Source: Lachnospiraceae bacterium (GTDB lineage Bacteria > Bacillota > Clostridia > Lachnospirales > Lachnospiraceae). From it: 64,000 bases of DNA. Position 1 is the stretch's first letter, and every line of letters begins with the position of its first letter. Below, piece after piece: positions 55,641 to 64,000 of this stretch. The stretch covers positions 44,302 to 108,301 of the forward strand of contig JAEELL010000022.1 of assembly GCA_016282745.1 (NCBI GenBank), written 5' to 3'. Position numbers and translations under genes: made by a program. The notes below the pieces were generated by a model, which saw nothing but the letters and a program-made list of their open reading frames with translations, ran no database searches and had not been told where the DNA came from.

Positions 55641-55728
55641 AACACTCTCCTTTTAACAATTAACTATGTATTTTAATGAGCAGATTTCAAACTGCATCAT
55701 TATTATCTTTAGAAAAATATTACTGCTT

Positions 55729-57450
55729 TTAAATTCCCCCTAACAGGTACGGCAATATATTCTCATTAAGTTTTTTCATCAGAGGTCCAACAACTGTTCC
55801 TCCGTAATACATCCCTTTCGGTTCATCTACTATTATAATAGAAATAACCTGCGGGTTATCTGCAGGAGCAAAGGACATAAATGAAGATATATATTTCCCG
55901 GAATTTCTGGGAAGTTTTTGCGAGGTAGCAGTCTTTCCTCCAATCCTCATTTCTTCTATGTAGGCCTTATTACCTGTTCCTTCGGAAACCACTTTTTCAA
56001 GAATATATTTCATATCTTCCGACCTATCCTTTGATAATACACCATTTTGTATAGGATAGTCAAAGTTTTTAATATTTTTTCCTTCCTGACTGCTCACTGA
56101 AACTGCAATATGAGGCGTCACGAGCTTTCCTCCGTTAATTATTGCGCTGGCCGTTGTCAGAAATCTAATTGGCGAAATCTGAAAGGACTGTCCAAAAGAC
56201 ATTGTTGCAAGTTCTACATTTCCTACATTCTGCTCCTTATGAATTATGGTACCTGCCTCCCCCGGCAAATCAATTCCTGTTTTTTCAGTCACGCCAAAGC
56301 GCCTGAGATATTTATAAAATCTCTCTGTACCCAGTCTCATTCCTGCTTCAATAAAAACCGGATTACAGGAATTCATGGTTCCCTGAACAAAATCTTCGCT
56401 TCCGTGTCCGGAAACTTTATGGCATCTTATTCTTCTGTCGTCAACAATCTTATATCCCGGGCAGAAAAAACTGTCCTGAAGTTTTACCACGCCTTCTTCA
56501 AGAGCAGCCGCTGCCGTTACAATTTTAAATGTGGAGCCCGGCTCATAAGTATCATTGATGCACTGGTTTCTCCACATTTTATTTAACTCATTCTGATATT
56601 TTTTTGTTCCTCTTTTAATTTTGCTCTCATAATTCAGTTTAAAAGGATTATTAAGATCAAACTCCGGAGCATTCACCATTGCGATTATTTCACCATTGTT
56701 TGGATTCATAACTACAATCGAAACATAATTTGCCTGTTTTGACTTCAATGTATCGTTAGCAATCTGTTCAGCATACATTTGAACATTCACATCAATTCCT
56801 GTCCACAAATTATTTCCGGCTTTTGGTTCCTCTCTGATTTCCAAAGCATCTTCATCCTCAATTCCCCTGGCATCTGTCAGAGTCAGTATCCTCCCATCAA
56901 TGCCCATCATGTATGAATCATACTTTGCTTCAAGTCCGAGTATTCCCTGATTATCACTTCCGGTAAATCCCATCACCTTTGAAGCAAGACTCCCGTAAGG
57001 ATAATATCTTCTATAATCCTCGTCAATTTTAACACCTTCCAGGTTATATTTTCTGATTCTGTCCCCAACTTCCTTTGGAACATTAGTTTTTATTATTTCC
57101 CTGACAGATATCTTTCGAACTTTCTTTTCAATAACATTCTTATCAATTTCAAGTTCTTCTGTCAGTACTTTTATCACTTTGTTTTCATCTTTAATCTGAC
57201 TGTGAATAACTGAAACGGAACATACTGTTTTGTTTGATGCGATTATTTTTCCGTTTCGGTCATATATCAGACCTCTTGCTGCTTTTATAAGTCTCTCTCT
57301 TTGTTGAACTTCGCTTGCCATCTCAGTATACATATCCGCTTTTATTACCATCAGATACACTACACGCCCTATAAGTGTAACAAACATAATCATAATAACT
57401 GAAATATAAAGCAGTAATTTTCTTCTTATCGATGAACTGACTCCAATCAT
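55729..57450 (-). CDS. class B penicillin-binding protein, SpoVD-like, KTA box variant
   Basis: 573 aa transpeptidase with one N-terminal membrane helix (about 12-36), a pedestal domain and the transpeptidase domain. Active site: S306 and K309 in STFK, SCN at 361-363. The third box reads KTA (506-508) instead of KTG, followed by Thr-Ser-Gln. No PASTA domain, unlike B. subtilis SpoVD. Position after the longer PBP and before murD suits SpoVD/FtsI. No ribosome-binding site is evident before the only plausible ATG. Confidence 0.92.
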   Translation of the reverse strand: MIGVSSSIRRKLLLYISVIMIMFVTLIGRVVYLMVIKADMYTEMASEVQQRERLIKAARGLIYDRNGKIIASNKTVCSVSVIHSQIKDENKVIKVLTEELEIDKNVIEKKVRKISVREIIKTNVPKEVGDRIRKYNLEGVKIDEDYRRYYPYGSLASKVMGFTGSDNQGILGLEAKYDSYMMGIDGRILTLTDARGIEDEDALEIREEPKAGNNLWTGIDVNVQMYAEQIANDTLKSKQANYVSIVVMNPNNGEIIAMVNAPEFDLNNPFKLNYESKIKRGTKKYQNELNKMWRNQCINDTYEPGSTFKIVTAAAALEEGVVKLQDSFFCPGYKIVDDRRIRCHKVSGHGSEDFVQGTMNSCNPVFIEAGMRLGTERFYKYLRRFGVTEKTGIDLPGEAGTIIHKEQNVGNVELATMSFGQSFQISPIRFLTTASAIINGGKLVTPHIAVSVSSQEGKNIKNFDYPIQNGVLSKDRSEDMKYILEKVVSEGTGNKAYIEEMRIGGKTATSQKLPRNSGKYISSFMSFAPADNPQVISIIIVDEPKGMYYGGTVVGPLMKKLNENILPYLLGGI

Positions 57451-57562
57451 AAATACAATATACTTTTTTGTTATATTGTATTACAGGAATTAATCGGGTA
57501 TTCATCATAAATAATGATTACAACAAATAACAGTCTTCTGCATTGGATTGTTCTGAATCAGA

Positions 57563-59602
57563 TTACTCTACATTGGATTGTTCTGAATCAGCCTCATCTG
57601 AATTTGCTCCATCCGAACCAGACTCTTCTGACTCAGGTGCTTCAGTTCCTTCGTTGATTATTCCACCCTGATAGTGTTCCTGAACATCTTCTTTTTTTGT
57701 GTTTTTAAGTTCAGGATCTTTTCCATTATCTTCTGTTTTTTCTATATGCATATAAGGAAGAACCTCTTCCATTATTGCTCGCCAGAATTCTGTATTAAAA
57801 GCTGTTGAATCCGGCTGTTCTTTTGGAGAATCCATCAATGTATAACAAACAACCTTAGGATTTTCTGCCGGAACACATCCAAGGAAAGAAATAATATATT
57901 CTCCTGCAATTCTACCCTTTCCTTTTCCGGAAGTATCTACTTTTTCCGCAGTACCTGTCTTACCGGCAATTGTATATCCGTCAATTGCAGTGTTTGTTCC
58001 TGTACCGTCAGTAACTACGGCTCTCAGACATTCTCTGATATATTCTGAAGTATCTTCAGTAATGGTCTGTCTTACTATTGCCTTTGAATAATTCTCCACG
58101 AGATTTCCGTCAGCTGTTCTTACTTCCTTAACAACATGCGGCTCATAATAATATCCTCCGTTTACAAGTGAAGAAAATGCTGAAACCATCTGAACCATAT
58201 TAACTGTAAAGTTCTGCCCAAAAGAGTTAGTAGCTAAATCAGTTACGCCCATTTTATCAGCATCGTAAACAAGACCTCTTGTCTCTCCAGGCAAATCAAT
58301 TCCTGTCTTAAATCCCAGTCCAAATCTTGTCTGATACTGTGTGAAAGTATCTGCTCCAAGTTTAGCACCTATCTGCATCAATGCATCATTACATGAATAA
58401 GCCACTGCCTGTTTTGCATTAATTGTACCGTGACCTGTCACTTTATGACATCTGATATAAAATCCCGGCAGCTGCTGTCCTCCGTCACATACAAAGGTAG
58501 TCTTGTCATCAATCAGCCCCTCCTCATATGCTGCCGCAACCGTAAATGGTTTCGCAGTTGAACCCGGCTCATATGAATCGCTCACACAATAGTTTCTCCA
58601 GATAAGATTCAATTTCTCCTGCATTTTTTCTTCTGACATCTTGTCAATCTTGCTCTGTGTGAAATATGCGCTCAAGTCTCTTGGCTTGTTAAGATTGAAA
58701 GTTGTATTATCCGCCATAGAAAGAATCTCACCGGTATTTGGATCTGCTATAACTACAGCCATACGTTTTGGTTGGAACTTCTTCATGTATTCCTTGATTT
58801 TTTTCTGGACAATTCTCTGAATATTGACATCGATTGTGGAAATAACCGTATCACCGTTCTCAGGCTGCTTTACAACACTTTCCATATTGCTGTCCGAATT
58901 AACGTATCCATACTCTCTTCCGTTTGTTCCAATAAGATAATCGTTATAATAAGCTTCAATACCTATATCCGCAGACTCATTGTCGCCGTTGGTAAAACCG
59001 ATAACGCTACAGGCAAGGTTGTCAAAAGGATACATTCGTTTGTATTCTTCCTCAAACCACACACCTTTAACATTCTCTTCGTCTTTAATGAATTTCTGAA
59101 AATCTTTTATTTCATCATATTCAAGTTCTTCAATTACAACCCAGTAATTGCTGTCTGCTCTGTCTTCAATGCCCGATGTTAGTTTTTGAACATCAATATT
59201 GTCAGACTGTGTAAATATATCTTTGTTTATCCTGTCCTCATCAATATTACTGAAATACTGATCAATAGCATCAACAGTCGGTTCAAGGCAAATCGGATTC
59301 TTATTGTCATCTTTTTCCTCGAGTATTATCTTCGAGTCAACCACAAGATTATACACCTTAATACTTGTTGCAAGAGAGTTACCGTTTCTGTCTGTGATTT
59401 CACCTCTCTTGTAAGGTATGGTCTTACTTCTGTATTCCTGCTGACTTAAAACTCTGATTGTATAACTGTCGTTCTTTTCCAATGCATAATATGCCGTAAC
59501 TCCACCTAACGCAAATAAAGCTAGTACAATTATCACTAAAATTGCAACTAGCCTATTATGCATATATCTTTTAAATATTGGTACTCTTCTCTTTCTTCTC
59601 AT
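57563..59602 (-). CDS. class B penicillin-binding protein (FtsI/PBP2B-like)
   Basis: 679 aa. Membrane anchor about 18-40, pedestal domain to about 245, transpeptidase with S348-x-x-K351 (EPGSTAKPF), SCN at 403-405 and KTG at 548-550. A C-terminal acidic, Ser/Glu/Asp-rich tail of about 50 residues follows and no PASTA domain is seen. It cross-links septal peptidoglycan with FtsW. It follows ftsL closely, the usual place for ftsI/pbpB. Confidence 0.95.
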   Translation of the reverse strand: MRRKRRVPIFKRYMHNRLVAILVIIVLALFALGGVTAYYALEKNDSYTIRVLSQQEYRSKTIPYKRGEITDRNGNSLATSIKVYNLVVDSKIILEEKDDNKNPICLEPTVDAIDQYFSNIDEDRINKDIFTQSDNIDVQKLTSGIEDRADSNYWVVIEELEYDEIKDFQKFIKDEENVKGVWFEEEYKRMYPFDNLACSVIGFTNGDNESADIGIEAYYNDYLIGTNGREYGYVNSDSNMESVVKQPENGDTVISTIDVNIQRIVQKKIKEYMKKFQPKRMAVVIADPNTGEILSMADNTTFNLNKPRDLSAYFTQSKIDKMSEEKMQEKLNLIWRNYCVSDSYEPGSTAKPFTVAAAYEEGLIDDKTTFVCDGGQQLPGFYIRCHKVTGHGTINAKQAVAYSCNDALMQIGAKLGADTFTQYQTRFGLGFKTGIDLPGETRGLVYDADKMGVTDLATNSFGQNFTVNMVQMVSAFSSLVNGGYYYEPHVVKEVRTADGNLVENYSKAIVRQTITEDTSEYIRECLRAVVTDGTGTNTAIDGYTIAGKTGTAEKVDTSGKGKGRIAGEYIISFLGCVPAENPKVVCYTLMDSPKEQPDSTAFNTEFWRAIMEEVLPYMHIEKTEDNGKDPELKNTKKEDVQEHYQGGIINEGTEAPESEESGSDGANSDEADSEQSNVE

Positions 59603-59616
59603 AACACATCGCTTCC

Positions 59617-60072
59617 CTACTTCGTTGGAATATCTTTATACTGTACAGTATACTCGCTATCTGTACTATTGTAAAATACAACATGATCTGAATCTGCTTC
59701 AACCATTCCAAGTTCCTTTGTAGCAACTTTAATGACATGCTCAGATGAGATGTATGTGTTAATAGAATAATCTATTGCCTCATTTTTGGCAACCATTGTA
59801 TTTATATCATTTTTCAAATTAGTAATATCTCTTCTTGCTGCCTTGATGTCTGCCTGAACACCAAGATACATAACTGCCACAGAGAGACAAAATATAGATA
59901 CAACGGCAAGAAAAAGTGCATAAGCACCATTCATCTTTAATGCTCTTTCTCTGTATGCCATTTCTCTACGGCTAACTTTTACTCTCTCGCCGTTATTGTA
60001 AACCCGCTCTTCTCTTCTCGAGTCATTTTTTCTGACAGTATTGCCGTACACATATGTGTCTCTTCTTTCCAT
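59617..60072 (-). CDS. ftsL: cell division protein FtsL
   Basis: 151 aa bitopic protein: Arg-rich cytoplasmic N-terminus, one transmembrane helix (about 49-70), then a coiled-coil (about 72-100, with Ile/Leu heptads in ITNLKNDINTMV) and a short C-terminal segment. The small size and place between rsmH and the PBP gene define it more than sequence does. Partner of FtsQ/DivIB and DivIC. Confidence 0.85.
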   Translation of the reverse strand: MERRDTYVYGNTVRKNDSRREERVYNNGERVKVSRREMAYRERALKMNGAYALFLAVVSIFCLSVAVMYLGVQADIKAARRDITNLKNDINTMVAKNEAIDYSINTYISSEHVIKVATKELGMVEADSDHVVFYNSTDSEYTVQYKDIPTK

Positions 60073-60119
60073 ATCTATCCGTTTCCTCCAAATATTAAAT
60101 AACCGTCCACGTCCATCTG

Positions 60120-61055
60120 TTAATTATGTTCAAATATTCTCAACTTTGAACTTTTTGATCTCTTGTTATTCTCAATTTCCTCGTCAGAAGGTACAATTGG
60201 TTTCCTTGTAACAACCTTTCCCTTCGGTTTATTTCCACATACGCAAACCGGAAAATCAGGTGGGCATGTACATGGATTTTCATTGTTTTTAAATTTAGTC
60301 TTAACTATCCTGTCTTCAAGGGAATGAAATGTAATAATACATAACCTTCCACCTTCATTAAGTCTGTCAATCATTGTGTCTATCGACTTGTTAAGCACTT
60401 CGAGTTCCCTGTTAACCTCAATTCGTATCGCCTGAAAAGTCTTCTTTGCAGGATGTCCTCCCTTCGCCTGCACTTTCATAGGAATTGAAGCTCTGATAAT
60501 ATCACTCAATTGCTTTGTAGTTGTAATTTCACCCTTCTCTCTCTCAGCAACTATATGCTTTGCAATATTCTTTGCGAACTTGTCCTCACCGTAATCACGG
60601 ATTATCCTGTACAAATCAAATTCACTGTACTCATTCACAACTGTTGCTGCTGTTTTAGTCTGTCGGCTGTCCATTCTCATATCAAGCGGTGCGTCTTCTT
60701 TGTAAGAGAAACCTCTCTCAATTGTATCGAGTTGGTAAGAAGAAACCCCAAGATCGAGAACTATACCGTCAACCTTATCAATTCCCAAATCATTTAAAAT
60801 AGTATCTATCTCACTGTAGTTACTTCTGACAAATGAGGTAATGTCAGAAAATTCACTAAGTCTTTCTTTTGCTGCTTCAAGAGCATCTCCATCCTGATCT
60901 ATTCCGATGAATCTGCCCTTACCTGAAAGTCTCCTGCACACTTCGTATGCATGTCCTCCACCACCAAGAGTTCCGTCAACATATACCCCATCAGGTTTGA
61001 TATTTAATCCTTCTACTGTCTCATTCAGAAGTACTGATATATGTTTAAAACTCAT
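60120..61055 (-). CDS. rsmH: 16S rRNA m4C1402 methyltransferase
   Basis: 311 aa SAM-dependent enzyme. SAM-binding motif [10 protein letters not shown] (28-37), [20 protein letters not shown] and the [12 protein letters not shown] segment. The Cys-rich [15 protein letters not shown] stretch near the C-terminus is common in Firmicutes RsmH. The start is the ATG at 61055, 7-8 nt after AAAGGA; the frame opens at a TTG at 61073. It follows mraZ by 33 nt. Confidence 0.98.
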   Translation of the reverse strand: MSFKHISVLLNETVEGLNIKPDGVYVDGTLGGGGHAYEVCRRLSGKGRFIGIDQDGDALEAAKERLSEFSDITSFVRSNYSEIDTILNDLGIDKVDGIVLDLGVSSYQLDTIERGFSYKEDAPLDMRMDSRQTKTAATVVNEYSEFDLYRIIRDYGEDKFAKNIAKHIVAEREKGEITTTKQLSDIIRASIPMKVQAKGGHPAKKTFQAIRIEVNRELEVLNKSIDTMIDRLNEGGRLCIITFHSLEDRIVKTKFKNNENPCTCPPDFPVCVCGNKPKGKVVTRKPIVPSDEEIENNKRSKSSKLRIFEHN

Positions 61056-61088
61056 GTGTTGTTCCTTTCCCAATTCGGATGAAACTAA

Positions 61089-61520
61089 TTAGATACCGAG
61101 GCCTGCCATGTAATCAGCAACCTCATCCATTTCATCCTCATCAAATTCTGTATTTTCAATAAGTTTGTCCGGATTCCAAATTTCCAATCTAGAGCCTGCC
61201 CCAATCCAGATAACATCTTTATCAAGTGAGGCGAACTCCCTCAAGCCCTGAGGAATAAGTACTCTTCCCTGCTTGTCAGTCTCGAGGGTTGCTGCCCCTG
61301 CGAGGAAAAATCGAATGAACTTTCTTACCTTTTTGTCTGACATAGATAAACTGCTAAGCTTCTCTGTAAGTTCTTCCCATTTCGATAGTGGAAAGCCAAA
61401 AATACAATCATCGAGCCCTTTTGTAATAACAAACTGCTCCCCGAGTTCTTCCCTAAATTTGGCTGGAACAATAGCTCTGCCTTTTGTATCAACTTTTTGA
61501 TTGTATTGTCCCATGAACAT
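61089..61520 (-). CDS. mraZ: transcriptional regulator MraZ
   Basis: 143 aa with two AbrB-like half-domains: DTKGRAIVPAKFREEL and DKQGRVLIPQGLREF. Usual first gene of the dcw cluster and repressor of its own operon. The ATG at 61520 lies 8 nt after AGGAGG. Four 10-bp boxes of the MraZ type lie in the leader (61611-61650), so autoregulation is likely. Confidence 0.97.
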   Translation of the reverse strand: MFMGQYNQKVDTKGRAIVPAKFREELGEQFVITKGLDDCIFGFPLSKWEELTEKLSSLSMSDKKVRKFIRFFLAGAATLETDKQGRVLIPQGLREFASLDKDVIWIGAGSRLEIWNPDKLIENTEFDEDEMDEVADYMAGLGI

Positions 61521-61610
61521 AACCAAATCCTCCTAAGTCGTCGACTACCTATGGAAGTTAAACTTGTATCGCCTGCAGTCAAATGGTAATGGGTGCATTC
61601 CTGAAAATTT

Positions 61611-61650
61611 ACCACTTTCCACCACTTTTCACCCTCAATCACCACTTGTA
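61611..61650 (-). promoter_or_regulatory. MraZ operator: four 10-bp boxes
   Basis: Plus-strand units ACCACTTTCC, ACCACTTTTC, ACCCTCAATC and ACCACTTGTA follow each other exactly at 10-bp spacing. On the minus strand each reads (A)AAGTGGTnn; the third is degenerate. This is the box form and period reported for MraZ. They sit just downstream of the -10 box. Confidence 0.8.
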
Positions 61651-61657
61651 ATGAAAT

Positions 61658-61684
61658 TTTATACCATTTTTGCATAAATTTCAA
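61658..61684 (-). promoter_or_regulatory. promoter of the mraZ operon
   Basis: TTGAAA near 61684-61679, about 15 nt, then TATAAA (61663-61658) preceded by TGG on the minus strand. The short spacer and extended -10 suggest dependence on the -10. Confidence 0.5.
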
Positions 61685-61695
61685 TAGTTTTTAAG

Positions 61696-61748
61696 CAAAA
61701 AAAATGAAACCCGCGAAAATTTTTCCAAAAACTTTCGCGGGTTTCATT
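61696..61748. terminator. terminator of lgt, bidirectional
   Basis: AAATGAAACCCGCGAAA / TTTCGCGGGTTTCATTT (61703-61749) perfect 17-bp arms, followed on the minus strand by eight T. It separates lgt from the mraZ promoter. Confidence 0.93.
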
Positions 61749-61790
61749 TCCCTATTTTTTCCCATAAAATAAGGGGTTTAAGACGTTATA

Positions 61791-61910
61791 TATTCAATTG
61801 TTTATCCACATTTTTTCTTCAAAGTGGTAGATTTTCCCACTTTTTAATCAAAAGTGGAGGATTATCCCACATTTTTATCATCGGTGGTGGGATTTTCCAA
61901 TTTTTCTTCA
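61791..61910. repeat. degenerate 30-bp direct repeats across the lgt 3' end
   Basis: Units start at 61821 and 61851 (25 of 30 bases equal by eye), with weaker copies at 61881 and 61791. Each carries GTGG then TTTTCCCAC/TTATCCCAC. The copies at 61851-61910 overlap the last codons of lgt. The 61791 unit contains an exact DnaA box, TTATCCACA (61802-61810). Confidence 0.7.
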
Positions 61911-62812
61911 CCAATTATAACTTTCTCATCACTTTTTTTAACCAATTTGGCAATCATAATCACCAAAGATACTACAACCAACAACAGTGATAACGCTCTC
62001 GACACTGGATAATTAACAACCGGCATCATAAGCTGATCAGTTCTAAGACCTTCAATATAAAATCTTCCGATTCCATACCCCATCAAATACAGCAATAGTA
62101 TCTGACCGTCAAACTTCTTTCTCGTTGTCATAAACAAAAGAATTCCAAGAATCAGTAAATTCCAGCAGCTTTCATACAGGAAAGTAGGTTCAACCTGAAT
62201 ATATCCAAGCGTCTCAACAGTTTTTCCTGTCATTTTCTCCATACCCTCAACAACTGCCTGTGGAACATCTTCTATTCCAAAATAATCATCAAAATATATT
62301 CTCATTGCCAGTGGATTTGTATCTTTTGCAACTCCTCCAAATGCCTCTCTATTGAAAAAGTTTCCCCACCTTCCAATTATCTGACCGGTTATAAGACCGG
62401 TTATTGCAGTATCTGCAATTCTTCCAAACTCGAGTTTTTTGATTCTTGTATATATAAAAGCTCCTACCACACCTGTGATAACTGCTCCATATATTGCAAG
62501 ACCACCTTTTCTCAGATTTATTATCTCTGAAATATTATCCTTGTAATAATCCCATTGGAAAACAACATAATAGATTCTTGCCCCAATGATACAGGCAATA
62601 ATAATATACATTGCAAAATCTAAATAATCATCTGCATTCTGACCTGTTCTCTTTGCCTGAAAACAAACCATCATTATTCCTGCAAAAATGCCAAATGCAA
62701 TAATCATTCCGTAGAAAGCAATTTCTAAGCCACCTATTGAAATCCCCTTTCCAAGATTTTCAAGTTTTATTCCCAGATTAAAAAACTCAATTCCCGTATT
62801 TGCCAACAACAT
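61862..62812 (-). CDS. lgt: prolipoprotein diacylglyceryl transferase
   Basis: 316 aa integral membrane enzyme that attaches diacylglycerol to the lipobox Cys of prolipoproteins. Seven or so membrane segments; Lgt signature GRWGNFFNREAFGG (147-160) and the later GRFYIEGLRTDQL. A charged C-terminal tail of about 30 residues is partly encoded by the 30-bp repeats. CAGGAG lies 8 nt before the ATG. It lies between ychF and the dcw cluster. Confidence 0.98.
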   Translation of the reverse strand: MLLANTGIEFFNLGIKLENLGKGISIGGLEIAFYGMIIAFGIFAGIMMVCFQAKRTGQNADDYLDFAMYIIIACIIGARIYYVVFQWDYYKDNISEIINLRKGGLAIYGAVITGVVGAFIYTRIKKLEFGRIADTAITGLITGQIIGRWGNFFNREAFGGVAKDTNPLAMRIYFDDYFGIEDVPQAVVEGMEKMTGKTVETLGYIQVEPTFLYESCWNLLILGILLFMTTRKKFDGQILLLYLMGYGIGRFYIEGLRTDQLMMPVVNYPVSRALSLLLVVVSLVIMIAKLVKKSDEKVIIGEEKLENPTTDDKNVG

Positions 62813-62842
62813 ACAAGCAACTCCTGTTCCGTCACAAAACTT

Positions 62843-63940
62843 TTATACATTAAATCTGAATAATATTACATCGCCATCTTTAACAACGTATTCTTTTCCT
62901 TCAAGTCCAACAAGACCTTTTTCCTTTGCAGCTGACAGAGAACCGCAATCAAGCAAATCCTGATAATTAACCACTTCTGCTCTGATAAATCCTCTCTCAA
63001 AATCTGTATGTATCTTTCCTGCAGCCTGAGGTGCTTTTGTTCCCTTTGTAATTGTCCATGCCCTTGTCTCATCCTCTCCTGATGTAAGGTAGCTGATAAG
63101 ACCAAGCAACGAGTAACTTGCCTTTATAAGTTTATCAAGTCCTGACTCTGACAATCCAAGTTCTGATAAGAACATCTCTTTTTCATCATCATCAAGTTCT
63201 GCAATCTCCTGTTCAATCTGAGCACTTATGACAAACACTTCACTGTCATGTTTTGCAGCAAAATCTCTAACTGCACTTACATATTCATTTGAATTACCGT
63301 CATCTGCCAAATCATCTTCAGATACGTTTGCAGCAAATATAACCGGTTTTGCAGTGAGGAGATTATATTCTTTCATCCATTTTTCTTCATCTTCATTTTC
63401 AAGTTCAAAACTGATTGCAAGGTTTCCTTCGTCAAGATAAGCTTTTAATCTCTCCTGAAAATCAAGTTCCTTGGCAAGTTCCTTATCATTTCTTGCACCT
63501 CTTGTTGTTTTTGCAATACGTCTCTCTAATACTTCCGCATCGGCAAAAACAAGTTCAAGGTTAATCGTCTCTATATCTCTGATAGGATCAACACTTCCCT
63601 CAACATGGATAACGTTTGTATTCTCAAAACATCTTACAACATGTACGATGGCATCTACTTCTCTGATATTTGAAAGGAACTGATTTCCAAGTCCCTCACC
63701 CTTTGATGCTCCCTTAACAAGACCTGCAATATCAACAAATTCAATAACAGCAGGTGTAACCTTTGCAGAGTTATACAAAGCTGCAAGTTTATTAAGTCTC
63801 TCATCAGGTACTGTAACAATACCAACGTTAGGATCTATAGTACAGAATGGATAGTTTGCCGATTCTGCTCCTGCCTTTGTAAGCGAATTAAAAAGTGTGC
63901 TCTTTCCGACATTCGGAAGACCGATTATTCCTAATTTCAT
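62843..63940 (-). CDS. ychF: redox-regulated ATPase YchF (Obg-like)
   Basis: 365 aa. P-loop GLPNVGKST (7-15), switch region with VDIAGLVKGASKGEGLGN, a coiled-coil insert and a C-terminal TGS domain ending KDGDVILFRFNV. YchF prefers ATP over GTP because the usual NKxD motif is altered, here ANVSEDD. The start MKLGIIGLPN follows AAGGAGG; the frame extends upstream to about 63982 from a TTG without support. The upstream end of the transcript lies outside the window. Confidence 0.98.
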   Translation of the reverse strand: MKLGIIGLPNVGKSTLFNSLTKAGAESANYPFCTIDPNVGIVTVPDERLNKLAALYNSAKVTPAVIEFVDIAGLVKGASKGEGLGNQFLSNIREVDAIVHVVRCFENTNVIHVEGSVDPIRDIETINLELVFADAEVLERRIAKTTRGARNDKELAKELDFQERLKAYLDEGNLAISFELENEDEEKWMKEYNLLTAKPVIFAANVSEDDLADDGNSNEYVSAVRDFAAKHDSEVFVISAQIEQEIAELDDDEKEMFLSELGLSESGLDKLIKASYSLLGLISYLTSGEDETRAWTITKGTKAPQAAGKIHTDFERGFIRAEVVNYQDLLDCGSLSAAKEKGLVGLEGKEYVVKDGDVILFRFNV

Positions 63941-64000
63941 TTTGCTTATATCCTCCTTGAAAACCCTTGGTATTACCCTCAAGGTTTTTTCTTTCTATTA

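Noticed and set aside
61802..61810. Possible replication origin from an exact DnaA box
   Set aside because: A single box with no dnaA/dnaN genes or box cluster is not enough; treated only as part of the repeat observation.

Overview
The window is about 36% GC by eye and reads as one contiguous chromosomal stretch of a Gram-positive anaerobe. A low-GC Lachnospiraceae/Clostridia genome fits best. The evidence is sporulation genes (spoIIGA-sigE-sigG-ylmC) beside the division cluster, a tyrosyl T-box, a lysine riboswitch, a minimal SufBC-type Fe-S pair, AddAB, an aroD-aroK fusion and a domain-permuted GH3 beta-glucosidase. Nearly everything is on the minus strand; only a gene fragment at the left edge, a GGDEF gene, one small membrane protein and aroE are on the plus strand. 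I saw no phage, insertion sequence, CRISPR array, tRNA or rRNA.

Layout. 1-5.1 kb: possible trpS tail, GH2 glycosidase, S8 (Csp-like) protease and a 7-TM diguanylate cyclase. 5.2-7.0 kb: tyrS with its T-box leader. 7-13.2 kb: GH3 beta-glucosidase downstream of a copper module (csoR with its operator, then copA fused to a CopZ-like domain). 13.2-18 kb: a truncated ATPase remnant, a secreted serpin, an Fe-S pair (smsB/smsC type) and an S66 peptidase. 18-25.6 kb: a 54-bp hairpin repeat array and addBA. 25.6-32.3 kb: small membrane protein, nadE with a poly-Asp insert, SPOR amidase with a minisatellite, acidic lipoprotein, and dapA-dapB under a lysine riboswitch. 32.3-40.3 kb: five consecutive secreted proteins, four non-catalytic (three of them paralogues) plus a GH128 beta-1,3-glucanase, all ending in a related FnIII-like module. 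40.4-47.5 kb: tandem-OB SSB-like protein, 2-hydroxyacid dehydrogenase, efp, aroDK, aroE, an unrecognised 427-aa protein and yqeG. 47.5-50.8 kb: nrdR and the sporulation block. 51-61.5 kb: ftsZ, ftsQ, ftsW, murD, two class B PBPs, ftsL, rsmH and mraZ. 61.8-64 kb: lgt and ychF.

How the genes work together. The right third is a reduced dcw cluster: mraZ to ftsQ run in one direction, with a likely MraZ operator at the promoter and no mraY, murE or murG. The 32-40 kb block looks like an extracellular beta-glucan capture and cleavage locus, and it is the best candidate for a poorly described system. CsoR and CopA form a copper-efflux circuit with the operator inside the csoR promoter spacer. Many start codons were moved from the longest reading frame to the ATG/TTG that follows a good ribosome-binding site; the entries say so. 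Family names rest on motif recognition by eye, with no database search.
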